Source of the DNA: Ostrinia nubilalis
Taxonomy: Eukaryota; Arthropoda; Insecta; Lepidoptera; Crambidae
Assembly (NCBI RefSeq): GCF_963855985.1
Contig: NC_087096.1
Location: 4,712,001 to 4,776,000 of the forward strand
Length of the DNA stretch: 64,000 nt
Direction of reading: 5' to 3'
Shown: in pieces, positions 61,209 to 64,000 of the stretch
Layout: every line of letters begins with the position of its first letter
Position numbering within the stretch: the stretch's first letter is position 1
The notes under the pieces: model-generated
The model's database searches: none
What the model saw: only the letters and a program-made list of their open reading frames with translations
What the model was told of the DNA's origin: nothing
Translations under genes and position numbers: made by a program

Positions 61209-61317
61209 TAAGGCTCGGTTTCCACCAAAGGCGAGCAGAGCGGAGCGAAGCAAAGAAATGTGTAGAATAACCAATCAGATTTCATTATTGCTCTGCTCTG
61301 GTGGAAACCGAGCCTTA
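61209..61317. mobile_element. MITE of the ggctcggtttccaccaaag family
   Basis: Ends taaggctcggtttccaccaa and ttggtggaaaccgagcctta style repeats enclose about 70 bases. Related GC-rich pieces lie at 42505-43190. Confidence 0.7.
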
Positions 61318-61671
61318 CTTTGTTCACAGTTTGATGAAAATAGGTAGACATTAGTAATAATACACGTTCATAAAGAAATATCCATTCTGTGCTATTATCG
61401 AAAAGATGGATGCCGCATCGAATGGCCTAGCAGCATTCCGGAAAACTCGAAAGCAATAAGATACATATATCATTGTACCACTCTATTGAATGGGCGGACA
61501 ATACAAGTAGATCGATACACACAGTAAATCGCGGAACGTTTTTATTCATATAACAAATCGCAGGGTTAATGGGATCGTTTCTGTCATCAGATGGTGTGTG
61601 GTTGGGTGCAGAGTCTATAAGCGGCAGCGGAATGAATATTTTTTCTTCTACTTTTTTCTATCATGTGGGCT

Positions 61672-61931
61672 TAGGGTTGCCAGGTGTCCGGCTTTTTAGG
61701 GGCTTGTCCGGCCAATAATTCTCCTGTCCGGCCTGTCCGGCTTTTGTTAGGCTTTTTGTGGCTGCCGCACCCAGCTAAAAGCACACATACGCGTATCAGA
61801 ATAGAATGTTGGGCTACCGGATTCCAAGGTGATAGTTGATACTCGTAGTACTCACCTATTATAAGCTATAATTCTAATTGCCAAATGAAGCAACGAGTCC
61901 GGCTTTTGTGTTTTTGGACCTGGCAACCCTA
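61672..61931. mobile_element. hAT-type MITE with perfect 8-bp duplication
   Basis: Terminal repeats TAGGGTTGCCAGGT and ACCTGGCAACCCTA, flanked by TGTGGGCT at 61664-61671 and 61932-61939. The subterminal region has several copies of tccggc. No coding capacity. Confidence 0.85.
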
Positions 61932-62324
61932 TGTGGGCTGCCACTGCTGCCACCATAACCTTGATGTTCCAGTCTGCAATACTGTAAAGAAACTAAATAA
62001 AACACGAAGGCGTTTTTCATTATTTTGTGTTAACTGAGAATAGAACCGAAACGAGAAATGCTTAGCAGCTAGTAAGCTAATAATACGAGCATATTTGAGG
62101 AAAATAATGACGTGGAATGAATATAGATGTTTTAATTTAATTGGTGGAAATCGGAGAAAAATCGAGGAAAAAGTATTTTGATATTTTGTGTGTGAATTTG
62201 TTATTAAATTCTCTTTGGCCGATGTTTACATCTGGCTGGTTTTGATCCTATTAAAAAGGTGACATTTGCACGCAACCGAAAAAAGTGACATTTAAAGGAA
62301 TAAAAATAAAACAGCCCCCTTAAG

Positions 62325-63335
62325 GCCTCATTCGCACGAGAGTTTAAATAGCGTTGCGTTATAACCCGGCGTCGGCGCTTTTATAACGTCCTCAATGTGA
62401 TCATTCATACGAACGCTTTTAAATCACTTTCGTCTCGTCCCTCGCTTTAGTAAGACGTGGGAATGGTTTCTGCTAAATTACTAGCAATAGCGATTTGTGT
62501 TGCTAGAAGACGAAGAAAGAAACAAAGGACATTCTGGGTACATCCTCTGAATGAACAGAGATACTTAAGACAAATGTATACCATGATTGATATTTTTGGA
62601 GTCGGTGCCGGTAAATTTAGAACATTTCTTGAGCTTGGCACTGAGCAGGCTGGCACCGACTCCGAGAATATTTCGAATCTACGATTATTCTGTCAAACTC
62701 TTTGTTTAACTGACTTTATCGTACGTTATGAACTGTCAAATGATTACGATTGCTTTACACAATTCCACCTCTGGTTACGAAAACTGTTGTTTTGGGTTAT
62801 GGAAGTTCTGGAAGCCCGAACGTACTTATCAGAACGCGTTTTTCAGCGTGCCTGCTGTATCTTTTTGGTAAATAGTAGGTACTGGATTAACGGACTAAGG
62901 ATAATTTAACGGAACTTACCGAGTCCGTTAACATTTTTTAAAGTTAACTTCAAAGTTAATCTGTTAATAGAAATGTTAACTTCGTTAATTAACGATTAAC
63001 GAGTTAATGCCCAGCTATGGTTTTTGCGTATAGAAGTGGCCGAGATTCAACTTCTAAAATAAGGACTTCAGGATCTCCAACCAAACAACAAAAAAACAAA
63101 ACAGAACAAACACGTCCGACCACTAAGAGAGTGCGCGGCGTACTGATCGCAGCGCCGGCGCTTTTTTAACGCTCGTGTGAATAATAATATAAAGTTTCAT
63201 AGGGTCTATTCCCAACGCTCTGCGTTGAAAATGCAACACTGCTCGATAAAAAAGCGTCGCGTTTTAAAAGCGCCGACGTGTGAACACGTACTTGGGTATG
63301 CATATGTTCTATTTGAACGCTTTTTTAACGGACGT
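62325..63335 (+). mobile_element. Harbinger-like element with transposase N-terminal fragment
   Basis: The left terminus aggcctcattcgcacgagag follows TTA. From about 62460 a frame reads AICVARRRRKKQRTFWVHPL then NEQRYLRQMYTMIDIF, which resembles the start of PIF/Harbinger (HARBI1-type) transposases (RRRR..WVHP..). A hairpin ggagtcggtgcc/ggcaccgactcc lies at about 62600-62665. After 62733 the frame runs into the left arm of a long palindrome, so no DDE nuclease part is present. Family call is by motif only. Confidence 0.5.
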
Positions 63336-64000
63336 AAGGCCTAATTCACACGAGAGCTTTTTTAACGTCCGTTAAAAAAACGTTCAAATAGAACATATGC
63401 ATACCCATGTACGTGTTCACACGTCGGCGCTTTTAAAACGCGACGCTTTTTTATCGAGCAGTGTTGCATTTTCAACGCAGAGCGTTGGGAATAGACCCTA
63501 TGAAACTTTTTATTATTGTTTACACGAGCGTTAAAAAAGCGCCGGCGCTGCGGTCAGTACGCCCCGCTCTCTCTTAGTGGTCGGACGTGTTTGTTCTGTT
63601 TTGTTTTTTGGGCGTGCTTGTCGAGAACGTCGATACGATGTCGTGGGTGGGATCCTGAAGTCCTTATTTTAGAAGTTGAATTTCGGCCACTTCTATACGC
63701 AAAAACCATAGCTGGGCATTAACTCGTTAATCCGTTAATCGTTAATAAACGAAGTTAACATTTCTATTAACGGATTAACTTTTAAGTTAACTTTAAAAAA
63801 TGTTAACGGACTCGGTAAGTTCCGTTAAATTATCCTTAGTCCGTTAATCCAGTACCTACTATTTACCAAAAAGATACAGCAGGCACGCTGAAAAACGCGT
63901 TCTGATAAGTACGTTCAGGCTTCCAGAACTTCCAGAACCCAAAACAACAGTTTTTGTAACCAGAGGTGGAATTGTGTAAAGCAATCGTAATCATTTGACA
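62734..64000. repeat. Long palindrome, arms over 600 bp, reaching the window edge
   Basis: Left arm 62734-63335 is the inverse of 63365-64000, with a few indels (the right arm has about 35 extra bases near 63610-63650). The 29-bp spacer carries the terminus aggcctaattcacacgagag, the same terminus as at 62325. The right arm is cut by the window end. Confidence 0.9.

Noticed and set aside
62734..62909. Continuation of the 150-codon Harbinger-like frame
   Set aside because: From 62734 the frame runs through the palindrome arm, whose inverse copy is not open in the same way; only the first part looks like transposase.

Overview
This window looks like nuclear DNA of a moth or butterfly (Lepidoptera). 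The evidence is AT-rich sequence with GT-AG introns, two tandem genes of the lepidopteran globin type, a eukaryotic initiator tRNA-Met, and a dense load of transposons with lepidopteran character. These include RTE-type LINE 3' ends with (GAAC)n or (GAT)n tails, short Helitron-like elements ending in CTAG, and TTA-flanked MITEs. There is no bacterial signature and no CRISPR array. All calls rest on reading the sequence by eye; no database search or computed alignment was available.

Layout. (1) About 1.5-11.2 kb, minus strand: globin gene 1, three coding exons at 8885-8731, 2665-2440 and 1714-1577, with a possible extra 5' coding exon at 11111-11030 that would add a hydrophobic anchor. (2) About 11.2-32.2 kb: no convincing gene. 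It holds nested repeats, LINE fragments, a foldback element at 25.1-25.8 kb and a possible 3.4-kb TTA-flanked element at 28.1-31.5 kb. (3) 32.2-37.8 kb, minus strand: globin gene 2, same exon phases as gene 1, with a candidate TATA box and 5' UTR exon. The initiator tRNA-Met (33008-33079) lies inside its last intron. (4) 39.93-42.20 kb, plus strand: a complete four-exon deoxyhypusine hydroxylase gene (305 aa) that keeps all four His-Glu iron-ligand pairs. (5) 42.2-46.8 kb: a transposon patch with clear nested insertions (hAT into Tc1/mariner, MITE into MITE). (6) 47.0-51.5 kb, plus strand: a two-exon gene for a small secreted protein I do not recognise, followed by five more copies of its terminal exon in two blocks. 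(7) 52.1-64.0 kb: no host gene recognised; a degraded pogo-like transposon, Helitrons, LINE ends, a hAT MITE with a clean 8-bp duplication, and a Harbinger-like element running into a palindrome with arms over 600 bp that meets the window edge.

The genes do not form one pathway. The globin pair is a tandem duplication. DOHH is a housekeeping enzyme that finishes hypusine synthesis on eIF5A. The secreted-protein array is the most unusual locus: the copied exons are nearly identical while the DNA between copies in one block has diverged, and a shared MITE insertion shows that a three-copy block was later duplicated as a unit.
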